In this document: positions 17,223-25,481 of the stretch, piece after piece
How positions within the stretch are numbered: position 1 is the first letter of the stretch
How the letters are laid out: every line of letters begins with the position of its first letter
NCBI RefSeq assembly: GCF_016009175.1
Contig: NZ_JADUCM010000004.1
Span: forward strand, 62,001 to 126,000
Direction of reading: 5' to 3'
From: Pseudomonas alkylphenolica
GTDB lineage: Bacteria > Pseudomonadota > Gammaproteobacteria > Pseudomonadales > Pseudomonadaceae
DNA length: 64,000 nt
The notes under the pieces: model-generated
Databases searched by the model: none
What the model was told of the DNA's origin: nothing
Seen by the model: the letters and a program-made list of their open reading frames with translations, nothing else
Translations under genes and position numbers: made by a program

Positions 17223-17849
17223 TCAAACCAGTGCATTGCGTTTGGCCATTTCAATGAGTTCGACCAGTGATTTGGCTTTCAACTTCTGCATCAGGCGTTT
17301 CTTGTAGGTGCTTACAGTTTTGTTGCTGAGGAACATGCCTTGGGCAATTTCCTTGTTGCTTCTACCCTGGGCAAAAAGTTGCAACACCATCAGTTCGCGG
17401 TCATTGACGCTCTTGAACAGTTCCAGTTCGCCAGATTCACTCTCTGCGTTGCGCTGGTTGTTTATGACCTGACTGGGGAAATAGTTGTAACCCGATAACA
17501 CCGCTTTGATTGCACGAAGCAACTCGCCCAGGTCTTCTTGTTTGCAGACATAGCCGGCCGCGCCCGAATGCATGCAGCGAACTGCAAACAATGCCGGCGA
17601 TTGCGCGGTCAGAACCAGGGTTTTCAGTGGCGTGGCCATGGAGTGAAAGCGAGAGAGGACTTCCAGTCCGTCCAGCCGGGGAATGGCGATGTCGAGGATG
17701 ATCAGGTCGGGGAGGCACTCGCGCACCATTTGCATGGCGTCCACGCCGTTGTCTGTTTCCCCGACCACACAATAGCCTTCATTCTCAAGAAGCATGCGCA
17801 CAGCCAGGCGGATGACCGGGTGATCGTCGATGATGAATACAGAGTGCAT
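17223..17849 (-). CDS. BvgA/EvgA-like response regulator (NarL family)
   Basis: A 208-residue regulator with an N-terminal receiver domain (acidic pair DD at 8-9, phospho-acceptor Asp53 in LIILDIAIP) and a C-terminal LuxR-type helix-turn-helix (about 140-205, NKEIAQGMFLSNKTVSTYKKRLMQKL). It is the first gene of the pair and ends 8 bases before the chosen start of the hybrid kinase, so the two are co-transcribed and form one phosphorelay. The start MHSVFIIDDHP is the usual family start. Target genes are unknown; TAGGA-type repeats upstream may be its own binding sites. Confidence 0.92.
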   Translation of the reverse strand: MHSVFIIDDHPVIRLAVRMLLENEGYCVVGETDNGVDAMQMVRECLPDLIILDIAIPRLDGLEVLSRFHSMATPLKTLVLTAQSPALFAVRCMHSGAAGYVCKQEDLGELLRAIKAVLSGYNYFPSQVINNQRNAESESGELELFKSVNDRELMVLQLFAQGRSNKEIAQGMFLSNKTVSTYKKRLMQKLKAKSLVELIEMAKRNALV

Positions 17850-18150
17850 GTGAACGTTCCAGGTAAAGTGCCAGAGATTAAGCGGGCACCTTAGCCTAGA
17901 TAGAACAGGTCGCACACGCGCTTAAAGGGAGCTAAGCGCCATATAGGAAATATCCCACTACAAATGCAGGATAGGACTACAGGTGGATTTCTGAAGTGTG
18001 AGCGTTTGGGCGGCCGTTAGTAACTTTTCGTGTCTGTTTGGTAAATTTGTTTAATGTCAGAGAGTTTGTGTAAGTTTAATCCTACATTGCGTTACTGGGG
18101 CGGCGGGCCAGGCGCGCGGATGGCATGCGTGGCCCACCTGGCTGATGGTT
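17850..18150. other. Promoter region of the BvgAS-like operon
   Basis: No gene is seen between the dgt stop and the regulator start. TAGGAAA (17944-17950), TAGGACT (17972-17978) and TCCTACA near 18080 are repeated motifs of the same core, a pattern that could bind a NarL-family regulator. Confidence 0.5.
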
Positions 18151-19482
18151 TCAAACCGGGCTTGAGTTGCCAGTCATCTCGCGCGCCATTTCGCTGGCAT
18201 AGCTGTCGGTCATGCCGGCGATGAAGTCGATCATGCGCATGAACGAGGTGTGCAGGGGCGCTGAAGGGGCGGGGGCGTTGTTGCCAAGCAGGTCGAGGAT
18301 GCGTCGGCTTTTGAACGAAGGGGAGCGCCCGCCGTGTTGTTCAAGCGCTGCACCGCAGAAGGAGTTGAGCAGCACTTCAAGCGTGGTGTAGGCACCGATC
18401 TCATGAAGTGTCTTGCGCTTGTCCTGGAAGATTTTCTTGCGCGCCATGTCTTTGGCCTGCAACACGCAGCGCTTGGCCGGGCCGTGCATGTGTTCGACCA
18501 GATCGCCTTGCAACTGTCCCGCCAGCAGGGCGTCGTGCTGCTCGACAAAGGCGCGGGCGGCGGCATTGGTCAGGTGTTCGATGGCCTTGCCACGCAGGAT
18601 GGCCAGCTTGCGCCGCCTGGAATCATTCGGGCCTAGCTGGCGATAGGTTTCCGGCAGGTCGTCGCCAACCAGGTTGAGCAGCAGCGACTCCACTTCCGGG
18701 TAGTCGAGCAATTCCATTTCCAGGCCATCTTCCAGGTCGATCAAGGCGTAACAGATGTCGTCGGCAGCCTCCATCAGGTACACCAGCGGGTGCCGCGCCC
18801 AGCGTTGCTCTTCAAGCTGTGGCAAGCCGAGTTTGAGGGCGATTTGCTCAAGCAGGGGAAGTTCGCTCTGGTAGCAGCCGAACTTGTGTTTTTTGTAACC
18901 CAGCGCATCGGCATGACGCGCCGTCCAGGGGTATTTCAGGTAGGTCCCCAGGGTGGCATAGGTCAGGCGCGTGCCACCGTCGAACTGGTGGTACTCCAGT
19001 TGGGTCAGTACCCGGAAACCCTGGGCATTGCCTTCGAAGTTGAGGAAGTCGCCCCGTTCGGCGTCGGTCATGGCGTCGAGCCAGCCGCGTCCTGCCGCCT
19101 GCTGGAACCAATGGCGGATGGCATCTTCACCGGAGTGGCCAAAGGGCGGGTTGCCGATGTCGTGGGCAAGGCACGCTGACTGCACGACCATGCCCAGGTC
19201 GCTGGGCTCGCACCATTGTGGCAGCCGGTCGCGCAGTGTTTCACCGACGCGCATACCCAGTGAGCGGCCTACGCAGCTGACCTCCAGCGAGTGGGTCAGG
19301 CGGGTATGGATATGGTCGTTGCTGGACACCGGGTGTACCTGGGTCTTGCGCCCCAGGCGGCGGAAGGCGCCGGAGAAGATGATCCGGTCATGGTCCTTGT
19401 GAAAGGGGCTGCGGCCCAGTTCTTCGGGGCTGTGCAGGACTTTACCAAGACGTTCGCGGGTGAGCAGGGTGTGCCAATCCAA
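18151..19482 (-). CDS. dgt: dGTPase / HD-domain deoxynucleotide triphosphohydrolase
   Basis: A 443-residue HD-superfamily enzyme of the dGTPase type 2 family that splits dNTPs into deoxynucleoside and triphosphate. The metal ligands of the HD motif are visible: His64 (RLTHSLEV), His107-Asp108 ([13 protein letters not shown]) and the distal Asp in [17 protein letters not shown] place the start at a TTG (19482): it has GGAG 8 bases upstream and gives a protein starting [13 protein letters not shown], which matches the usual pseudomonad length. An upstream extension to 19542 looks unlike the family. The enzyme controls dNTP pools and mutagenesis. Confidence 0.93.
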   Translation of the reverse strand: MDWHTLLTRERLGKVLHSPEELGRSPFHKDHDRIIFSGAFRRLGRKTQVHPVSSNDHIHTRLTHSLEVSCVGRSLGMRVGETLRDRLPQWCEPSDLGMVVQSACLAHDIGNPPFGHSGEDAIRHWFQQAAGRGWLDAMTDAERGDFLNFEGNAQGFRVLTQLEYHQFDGGTRLTYATLGTYLKYPWTARHADALGYKKHKFGCYQSELPLLEQIALKLGLPQLEEQRWARHPLVYLMEAADDICYALIDLEDGLEMELLDYPEVESLLLNLVGDDLPETYRQLGPNDSRRRKLAILRGKAIEHLTNAAARAFVEQHDALLAGQLQGDLVEHMHGPAKRCVLQAKDMARKKIFQDKRKTLHEIGAYTTLEVLLNSFCGAALEQHGGRSPSFKSRRILDLLGNNAPAPSAPLHTSFMRMIDFIAGMTDSYASEMAREMTGNSSPV

Positions 19483-19587
19483 GGCCAGTTCTCCGATACA
19501 GGGGCATGCGTGTAGCTTCCCGTGTCGGCGCCAAGGCTGCAAGCCTGTCGTTGAGCGCCCGCGCGTAGCGACGCGCGGGCACGTGAC

Positions 19588-19920
19588 TCAGCGTTTGCTG
19601 GCGGCACCCTGCACAACCAGCTTGAGCAAAGGCAGCAGGCTGCTGCTCAGGCGGATTATCCTGCTCAGGCTGCCGTTTTTGGTGCCCTTGCCGGTCAGGA
19701 AGCCCAAGATCACCACGGCGCCGATGCCCCACAGCGGCGCGTGCTTGATACCCAGGCCGCTGTGCAGGCTGTCGCCCATGGCGCGCAAGCGGGTTAGCGG
19801 GGCGAGCATCTGCGCAGACTCATGACGAATTTCCTGGCGGTGCATTTCCAGGCGCAGGCGTACCAGGGCCTTGCGCAGCTCGCGTCGGTTTCGGGTATTC
19901 GGTAGCTCAGGCAGGCTCAT
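19588..19920 (-). CDS. YqjK-like small membrane-associated protein
   Basis: A 110-residue basic protein with an N-terminal charged helix (RRELRKALVRLRLEMHRQEIRHE) and one hydrophobic segment around residues 61-77 (PLWGIGAVVILGFLTGK). It is the third gene of an operon with DUF883 and YqjE-like genes and overlaps the preceding stop by 4 bases. The order matches E. coli yqjD-yqjE-yqjK, so a YqjK counterpart is the best guess. Function is unknown. Confidence 0.65.
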   Translation of the reverse strand: MSLPELPNTRNRRELRKALVRLRLEMHRQEIRHESAQMLAPLTRLRAMGDSLHSGLGIKHAPLWGIGAVVILGFLTGKGTKNGSLSRIIRLSSSLLPLLKLVVQGAASKR

Positions 19921-20294
19921 GGCAACAGGCGCTCCCGGTCTTTGGCGAGTTCTTCGAGGGTCGAGCTGAAGGGTGATGACTCGTCGAACACCGCCGCTTT
20001 CAGGCGCAGGCTGCAATACAACGCTGCCACGCCATAGAACACGCACAGGCCGATGACCCCGGCCAGGCGATAGCTGTCCCAAAGCAGCACCAGTACCAGA
20101 GCCGAGAGGGCCACCAGCAACAGCAGTGCAAACACCAGACCCAGGCCTGCAAACAACAGCAGGCGCAAGGTACGCGCTTTTTGCTCCTGCAGCTCGATGC
20201 CAAACAGTTCCACATGACCATGCAGCAGGCCGAGGACGGCTGCGCCCAGGCGCTTGCTCGATGCCGAACTGGTAGAGGACGATTCGCTTTCCAT
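19917..20294 (-). CDS. YqjE-like inner-membrane protein (DUF1469, putative holin superfamily III)
   Basis: A 125-residue protein with a Ser-rich N-terminus and two long adjacent transmembrane helices (about 44-70 and 72-98, LLLFAGLGLVFALLLLVALSALVLVLLW and GVIGLCVFYGVAALYC). This is the YqjE / Actino-associated holin III fold. Two ATGs compete (20300, 20294); the GAGG site is correctly spaced only for 20294. It sits between the DUF883 and YqjK-like genes in one operon and probably works with them at the inner membrane. Confidence 0.82.
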   Translation of the reverse strand: MESESSSTSSASSKRLGAAVLGLLHGHVELFGIELQEQKARTLRLLLFAGLGLVFALLLLVALSALVLVLLWDSYRLAGVIGLCVFYGVAALYCSLRLKAAVFDESSPFSSTLEELAKDRERLLP

Positions 20295-20302
20295 GTCCAT
20301 CC

Positions 20303-20617
20303 TCAGCGGCGGCTGGCCAGCAGGCCGATCAGAAAGCCGACCCCGGCGGCGATGCCGATCGATTGCCAGGGGTTGCTTTGAACGTAGTCTTCCGTGGCGC
20401 TCAGGGCTTCCTGGCCACGCTCACGCAGCGAGTCCTGGGTGTGTTGCAGGGTTTCCCGGGCCCGGACCAGGCTGTCGTGGATCTCGCTGCGCAATTCGTC
20501 GGCCTGATCGCCCGCCAGCGTCGCAGTATGTTCCAGCAGCTTTTCGGTATCCCGTACCAAGGCCTGGAAGTCGGCCATCAGTATGTCTTGAGCAGTCTTT
20601 GCTGATTTGCTGGTCAT
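20303..20617 (-). CDS. DUF883 family membrane-anchored ribosome-binding protein (ElaB/YqjD-like)
   Basis: A 104-residue protein made of a long amphipathic coiled coil (about 10-75, with repeated LVRDTEKLLEHTATL and REDTLQHTQDSLRERG patterns) and a C-terminal glycine-rich transmembrane helix ending in LLASRR (WQSIGIAAGVGFLIGLLASRR region). This is the YqjD/ElaB/YgaM architecture, in which the helix anchors inactive ribosomes to the inner membrane in stationary phase. GGAG precedes the ATG at 20617. It is first in a three-gene operon, 8 bases before the YqjE-like gene. Confidence 0.9.
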   Translation of the reverse strand: MTSKSAKTAQDILMADFQALVRDTEKLLEHTATLAGDQADELRSEIHDSLVRARETLQHTQDSLRERGQEALSATEDYVQSNPWQSIGIAAGVGFLIGLLASRR

Positions 20618-20920
20618 GGGGGCTCTCCTTGATGGTGTATGGCTATTTCGAGTCGCGGGTGCCGGCGAAGGTTCAGCACAAAAAACACTGGTACAGGTTT
20701 TGCTGGAGCAGGGGGTATCCAGGTTCTGGGCTGGCGCCGGATTTGTTGGCGAATGAATGCCCTGGCCTGTAAACCTTAACCCAATCCACGACAAACCCAA
20801 GGAAAAACTCCAGCGATCAGCGGGATCAGCCAGGGAGGTGGCGATAAGACGATCCAGGTTGGTGCGACAAGGGGTGGCTGCGCGCTGTCTTGGTGCTTTT
20901 TTTGAAAGGCCTGCCGATAT
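20618..20920. other. 303-base divergent region upstream of the DUF883 operon and amt
   Basis: No gene supported. Must hold both promoters. I looked for a sigma-54 site in front of amt and found no match with the right -24/-12 spacing. Confidence 0.5.
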
Positions 20921-22129
20921 ATGGAAAACCTGCAAAGTGCAGTGGACACCCTGGTCCACGGTGCCAATACGCTCTTTATTCTGCTCGGCGCGGTCATGGT
21001 GCTGGCCATGCATGCCGGGTTCGCTTTTCTTGAAGTGGGCACGGTGCGTCACAAGAACCAGGTCAATGCGTTGTCCAAAATACTCAGTGATTTTGCCGTG
21101 TCGACGCTGGCGTACTTCTTCGTGGGATATTGGGTTTCTTATGGGGTGAGCTTCCTGCAGCCTGCTGCCGTGCTCAGCGGCGATCACGGCTACAGCCTGG
21201 TGAAGTTCTTTTTCCTGCTGACGTTTGCAGCGGCCATTCCGGCGATCATCTCCGGTGGTATTGCCGAGCGTGCCCGATTCGCCCCTCAGTTGTGCGCCAC
21301 GGTTTTGATTGTGGCGTTCGTCTACCCGTTTTTTGAAGGCATCGTCTGGAATAGCAACCTGGGTGTCCAGCCCTGGCTGCATGCACAGTTCGGCGCCAGC
21401 TTTCACGATTTCGCCGGTTCCGTTGTGGTGCACGCCATGGGTGGGTGGCTGGCGCTGGCTGCCGTGCTGTTGCTGGGGCCGCGCAACGGCCGTTACCGGG
21501 ACGGCAAGCTGGTGGCATTCGCGCCTTCGAACATTCCGTTTCTCGCCCTGGGGTCGTGGATTCTGATCGTCGGCTGGTTTGGCTTTAACGTCATGAGTGC
21601 ACAAACCCTGCAAGCAGTCAGTGGCCTGGTCGCGATCAACTCGTTGATGGCCATGGTCGGTGGTACGGTGGCCGCGTTGCTGGTTGGCCGCAACGACCCG
21701 GGCTTTCTTCACAATGGTCCGTTGGCAGGGCTTGTGGCCGTGTGTGCCGGCTCGGACCTGATGCACCCGGTGGGTGCGCTGGTTACCGGGGCGATTGCCG
21801 GTGTCTTGTTCGTGACCTGTTTCACCGCCGCGCAGAACACCTGGAAAATCGACGATGTCCTCGGTGTCTGGCCGTTGCACGGGTTGTGCGGCGTGTGGGG
21901 CGGCATCGCCTGCGGGATCTTCGGCCAGACCGCATTGGGCGGCCTGGGCGGTGTCAGCCTGATCAGCCAGCTGATCGGCAGCCTGGCCGGGGTGATGGTG
22001 GCGCTGCTGGGCGGTTTCGCCGTTTATGGGGTAATCAAGCTGCTGCTTGGCCTGCGCTTGAGTCAGGAGCAGGAGTATTACGGCGCCGACCTGTCGATCC
22101 ACAAGATCGGCGCCACCAGCCAGGATTGA
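20921..22129 (+). CDS. amtB: Amt/Rh-family ammonium channel
   Basis: A 402-residue polytopic protein with about eleven transmembrane helices. The twin pore histidines are present in SVVVHAMGG (about residue 171) and WPLHGLCGVWGG (about 318), along with the Amt signature FAFLEVGTVRHKNQ and ISGGIAERARF. It conducts ammonium/ammonia across the inner membrane. There is no leading signal peptide and no glnK beside it, so it is probably a second, differently regulated Amt rather than the classic glnK-amtB unit. The start codon has no clear ribosome site. Its stop abuts the stop of the antiporter gene with no spacer. Confidence 0.92.
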   Translation: MENLQSAVDTLVHGANTLFILLGAVMVLAMHAGFAFLEVGTVRHKNQVNALSKILSDFAVSTLAYFFVGYWVSYGVSFLQPAAVLSGDHGYSLVKFFFLLTFAAAIPAIISGGIAERARFAPQLCATVLIVAFVYPFFEGIVWNSNLGVQPWLHAQFGASFHDFAGSVVVHAMGGWLALAAVLLLGPRNGRYRDGKLVAFAPSNIPFLALGSWILIVGWFGFNVMSAQTLQAVSGLVAINSLMAMVGGTVAALLVGRNDPGFLHNGPLAGLVAVCAGSDLMHPVGALVTGAIAGVLFVTCFTAAQNTWKIDDVLGVWPLHGLCGVWGGIACGIFGQTALGGLGGVSLISQLIGSLAGVMVALLGGFAVYGVIKLLLGLRLSQEQEYYGADLSIHKIGATSQD

Positions 22130-24088
22130 CTACCGGCCGCCAACCAGGCGCGCTTCAGAGGCTGAAAGCGCTGGCAGCGGGCCGCTCAACAGGACCGCGT
22201 CACCGGCATGCAGGCAGGTGTCGGGATCTACGCTCAGCTCTGCGCCATCGCGCTGCACAGCTTGTACCTGGACGCCTAGCTGCTCCAGGCCCAGCTCACT
22301 CAGCGGTCGGCCGCACGCATAGGCGTCAGGGTTGAGGTTGACAGCATGCATCATTGCCTTGGGCTGGCCTTCGCTGTCCATCGGGCTGGTCTGGGCACCG
22401 TGGTAGAACGCCTGGAGCATCCGATAGCGCGTCTGGCGCACCTCGTCGATGCGGGCCTGGACATGATCCATCGGCAGCCCGAGCATGACCAGCGCGTGTG
22501 ACGCCAGCATCAGGCTCGACTCCAGCAGCTCCGGTACCACGGCGGTTGCGCCGGCGGCCAGCAACGCTTCACGCTGACTGTCATCGCGCGTGCGCACCAG
22601 GATCTGTATCTGGTCATTGCGCTCGCGCGCCGCTTTGAGCACGCTCGTGGCGATGTCAGTCTGGTCCACGGCAATCACCAGCAGGCGTGCGCGTTCAAGG
22701 CCGATGGCGCTGAGCAGTTCGCCGCGGCGCGAGTCACCGTAGTGCACGCAATTTTCGCCGGCAGCCGCTTCCTGAACCCGGACAGGGTCGTCATCCAGGG
22801 CGATGAACGGGATGTTTTCACGGCGCAGAAAACGCCCGATCGACTGTCCGACCCGGCCGTAGCCGCAAATCAGCACGTGACTGTTCATTGCCGCGCTTTG
22901 TGCCTCGATAGCTTCCAGTTGCACTTCCTGGTTGGGTTTGCGGTGCAGGTGAGCGGCGATGCGCGGTGCGGCGCGCAGCAGCAGCGGGGTGAGCACCATC
23001 GAGCAGAACGTGGCCGCCAGCAACAGGTTGCCTATCGCTTCGGGGAGCAGGTGGGTTTGTTGCATCTGTGCCATCAGGGCGAAACAGAACTCGCCACCTT
23101 GCGCCAGGGCCAGGCCGCTGCGCCAGGCTGTCTCGGCGTCACTGCCGCGCACGCGCACCAGTGCGGCGACCACGCAGCCTTTGATCACCAGCAGTCCGAG
23201 GGTCAGGGCGAGAATTTCCAGCCCGTGGCTGGCAAACAGTTGCAGGTCGATCAGCATGCCGATACTGACGAAAAACAGCCCCAGGAGGATGTCGCGGAAG
23301 GGGCGGATGTCGGCTTCGATCTGGTGCCGGTAGTTGCTCTCACCCAGCAGCATGCCGGCCAGGAACGCGCCCAGCGCCGGCGACAAGCCAAGCAGGTGCG
23401 TGAGCCAGGCGGTCAGCAGGACTATCACCAGTGCCAGCAACACAAACAGTTCTGCAGAATGGGAGCTTGCCACTTCGTGGAACAGGCGCGGCAGCAGCCA
23501 TCGACTGGCCAGCAGCAGGCCGACGAAGAGAATCACGGTTTTACCCAGGGTCAGCGGCAATGCCCAATACCAGGCCTGGCCACTTTCACCGGCAAACACC
23601 GGTACCAGGGTCAGCAGCAGCACCGCTACCACGTCCTGGAACAGCAGCACACCAATCGCGTTCTGGCCGTGGCTGCTGAAAATTTCGCCAAGGCTGGTCA
23701 GTTCTTTACTGACAATGGCAGTGGATGACAGGGCCAGGCCGGCACCCAGCAACAGCGCTGCGTTGGCGGGCATACCCAGCAGCGCAAGGAGCCCGGCCAG
23801 CAGGATCGCCGAACAGCCCACCTGTAAGCTGCCCAGCCCGAATACCACGCTACGCAAGGCCAGCATTTTCGACAGCGAAAATTCCAGGCCCAGGGAGAAC
23901 AGCAGGAATACCACACCCATCTCGGCCAGGTCGGGCAGGTCTTCGCTTTCATTGACCCAGTTGAGCGCAGTCGGGCCGACGAACAGACCGACGCACAGGT
24001 AACCCAGCACGGGTGGCAGCTGCAGGCGCCGGAAAATGGCAATGACGACCAGCGACGAAGCCAGGATGATCAGCAGGTTGGCGAACAC
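22130..24088 (-). CDS. Kef/YbaL-type monovalent cation:proton antiporter (CPA2) with TrkA-N domain
   Basis: A 652-residue protein. About 12 transmembrane helices of the Na+/H+ exchanger fold span residues 1-380, and a Rossmann RCK/TrkA-N domain starts at HVLICGYGRVGQSIGRFL (about 400), with a TrkA-C-like C-terminus. It exchanges K+ or Na+ for protons, gated by nucleotide or thiol ligands through the RCK domain. I prefer a GTG start at 24088, giving MFANLLIILASS, because GGAG lies 6 bases upstream; an ATG at 24100 has no ribosome site. Substrate and gating ligand cannot be told from sequence. Confidence 0.9.
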   Translation of the reverse strand: MFANLLIILASSLVVIAIFRRLQLPPVLGYLCVGLFVGPTALNWVNESEDLPDLAEMGVVFLLFSLGLEFSLSKMLALRSVVFGLGSLQVGCSAILLAGLLALLGMPANAALLLGAGLALSSTAIVSKELTSLGEIFSSHGQNAIGVLLFQDVVAVLLLTLVPVFAGESGQAWYWALPLTLGKTVILFVGLLLASRWLLPRLFHEVASSHSAELFVLLALVIVLLTAWLTHLLGLSPALGAFLAGMLLGESNYRHQIEADIRPFRDILLGLFFVSIGMLIDLQLFASHGLEILALTLGLLVIKGCVVAALVRVRGSDAETAWRSGLALAQGGEFCFALMAQMQQTHLLPEAIGNLLLAATFCSMVLTPLLLRAAPRIAAHLHRKPNQEVQLEAIEAQSAAMNSHVLICGYGRVGQSIGRFLRRENIPFIALDDDPVRVQEAAAGENCVHYGDSRRGELLSAIGLERARLLVIAVDQTDIATSVLKAARERNDQIQILVRTRDDSQREALLAAGATAVVPELLESSLMLASHALVMLGLPMDHVQARIDEVRQTRYRMLQAFYHGAQTSPMDSEGQPKAMMHAVNLNPDAYACGRPLSELGLEQLGVQVQAVQRDGAELSVDPDTCLHAGDAVLLSGPLPALSASEARLVGGR

Positions 24089-24265
24089 AAAACACTCCAT
24101 GTAGGAAAGTGGTGAAAAACCAGGCACTGTGCTCGATAGCGGCTGCCCGTGTGCTGATCTGAATCAGTAGCCGAGTCGAGGCAGAATATCCAGTGCCTGT
24201 GCTCGACTGGCTCCGGTGGCAGACCTAGAATAATCTTCCTTTCGTCCTTCTGTCGGTAAGTGTAA

Positions 24266-24502
24266 ATGCCTCCTGAATGCCAACTGTTCGGTACCCTGGG
24301 GTGTCATCTGTGTGAAGTGGCTGAAGCCCTGTTGATGCCGTTTGTCGAGCACGGTCTGCTGGTCGAGCTGGTCGATATCGCCGAGCAAGAGACCTGGCTC
24401 GAGCGATACGCACTGAAAATACCGGTGCTGCGTCGCTGCGATACTGGCGCCGAACTGAACTGGCCGTTCGATGCTGATCAAGTGGTGGCGTTTCTACGTT
24501 GA
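24266..24502 (+). CDS. Glutaredoxin-like protein (DUF836)
   Basis: A 78-residue single thioredoxin-fold protein with a CHLC motif (Cys13, Cys16) near the N-terminus and a cis-Pro in KIPVLRR. The family resembles glutaredoxin but uses an uncommon redox pair; its function is uncertain. It stands alone, divergent from the antiporter gene by 177 bases, which is interesting because some Kef proteins are thiol-gated. Confidence 0.85.
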   Translation: MPPECQLFGTLGCHLCEVAEALLMPFVEHGLLVELVDIAEQETWLERYALKIPVLRRCDTGAELNWPFDADQVVAFLR

Positions 24503-24596
24503 GGCTTGCACGGCGGCGGTAAGGCTTCCTGTCGTGTAACGGGTGCGTTGATTGTGGACAATCCCTGGCCTTTCAACAGGCCAAGGAGTGCCAACC

Positions 24597-25028
24597 ATGA
24601 AACTGACCGACCACTTCACCCTGGAAGAAATGACGGTATCCGTCAGTGCGCCACGCCTGGGTATTGAAAACACACCGAGTTCCCACGCCCTTGGCAATCT
24701 GTTGCGCCTTTGCACCTTTCTGGAACAGGTGCGCAGCTTGGTGGGCGGCCCCGTACTGATCAGCAGCGGGTACCGTTCTCCGGCGCTCAACGGGGCAGTC
24801 GGCGGCTCGACCAACAGCGCGCACTGCAAGGGCCTTGCGGCCGATTTCATTGTTCCGAACCTTACGCCAAAGCAATTGGCGCAGGCGATTGCCGACAGTC
24901 CGCTGGAATTCGATCAACTGATTCTCGAATACGACAAGTGGGTTCACCTGGCCTTGGCAGACGGCCCGTTGCGCCGGGAAATCCTGACTATTCGCAAAGG
25001 TACGGGGTACTTGTCTGGCCTGGTCTGA
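24597..25028 (+). CDS. M15-family zinc D-Ala-D-Ala carboxypeptidase-like protein
   Basis: A 143-residue protein of the Peptidase_M15_3 type. Metal ligands fit the family pattern: His76 and Asp83 in SAHCKGLAADF, and His117 in KWVHLAL; the LISSGYRSPALN segment holds the substrate Arg. There is no signal peptide, so it is either cytoplasmic or exported with a partner. Such single-domain forms also occur as phage endolysin-type enzymes, so a prophage origin is possible, but no other phage gene is nearby. AAGGAG precedes the ATG at 24597. Confidence 0.85.
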   Translation: MKLTDHFTLEEMTVSVSAPRLGIENTPSSHALGNLLRLCTFLEQVRSLVGGPVLISSGYRSPALNGAVGGSTNSAHCKGLAADFIVPNLTPKQLAQAIADSPLEFDQLILEYDKWVHLALADGPLRREILTIRKGTGYLSGLV

Positions 25029-25068
25029 CAATTGGCGCTGATTGACGCGCCTGACGAGTCTGCATATG

Positions 25069-25084
25069 CTGTATATAAATACAG
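25069..25084 (+). promoter_or_regulatory. LexA (SOS) box
   Basis: CTGTATATAAATACAG is a near-perfect CTG-N10-CAG SOS operator, 35 bases upstream of the next start codon. It overlaps the likely promoter region, as expected for repression by LexA. Confidence 0.88.
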
Positions 25085-25118
25085 TACAGAGGTGGCGTCT
25101 GCCTCGAGGGTTCCAGCC

Positions 25119-25430
25119 ATGGTCAACGTTGAACAACTGAAATACACCGTCAATCGCATGTCCACCGACCTGGTGAGTGAGGCGGTGGTTGAGTTGCGCC
25201 TCGATGGGCTGGTGCTGGAGGGCAAGACGCCCTTCAACAAATTGCACTTCAATACCTGCTTTGCCGAGATCGAGGCGCTGTTCCAGCGTGCCGGCTACCA
25301 TCGTCCGCTGGATGTGGTGGGTTATCAGGGGTTGCTCTATGCGCTGTACGACCCGGGTCGCTGGGAGGCCGTCGATGTGCTGCGCTGGCTCAAGGAGTTC
25401 ACCGAGGCGGCGGCAATCCAGGCTGGCTGA
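25119..25430 (+). CDS. Unknown 103-residue protein under apparent SOS control
   Basis: A small acidic protein I do not recognise. It is mixed helix and strand with a Tyr/Leu-rich C-terminal half (GYQGLLYALYDPGRWEAVDVLRWLKEF). It has no signal peptide or membrane segment and no obvious nuclease or protease motif. The upstream in-frame extension to 25032 would run through the LexA box, so the ATG at 25119 is taken as the start, although it lacks a strong Shine-Dalgarno. The LexA box places it in the DNA-damage response. Cell-division control or DNA repair are possible roles, but nothing in the sequence decides. Confidence 0.75.
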   Translation: MVNVEQLKYTVNRMSTDLVSEAVVELRLDGLVLEGKTPFNKLHFNTCFAEIEALFQRAGYHRPLDVVGYQGLLYALYDPGRWEAVDVLRWLKEFTEAAAIQAG

Positions 25431-25481
25431 GGTGCCGGGCATGCGGGATAATGGGCGGCCCCATTCGTCAAGAGCACTTTC

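Noticed and set aside
20618..20920. Sigma-54 promoter for amt
   Set aside because: TGGC near 20744 and a later TGCC lack the invariant 10-base spacing between GG and GC.
20303..22102. 599-residue minus-strand frame joining the antisense of amt to the DUF883 protein
   Set aside because: Only the last 104 codons are family-like and have their own ribosome site; the rest is opposite amt.
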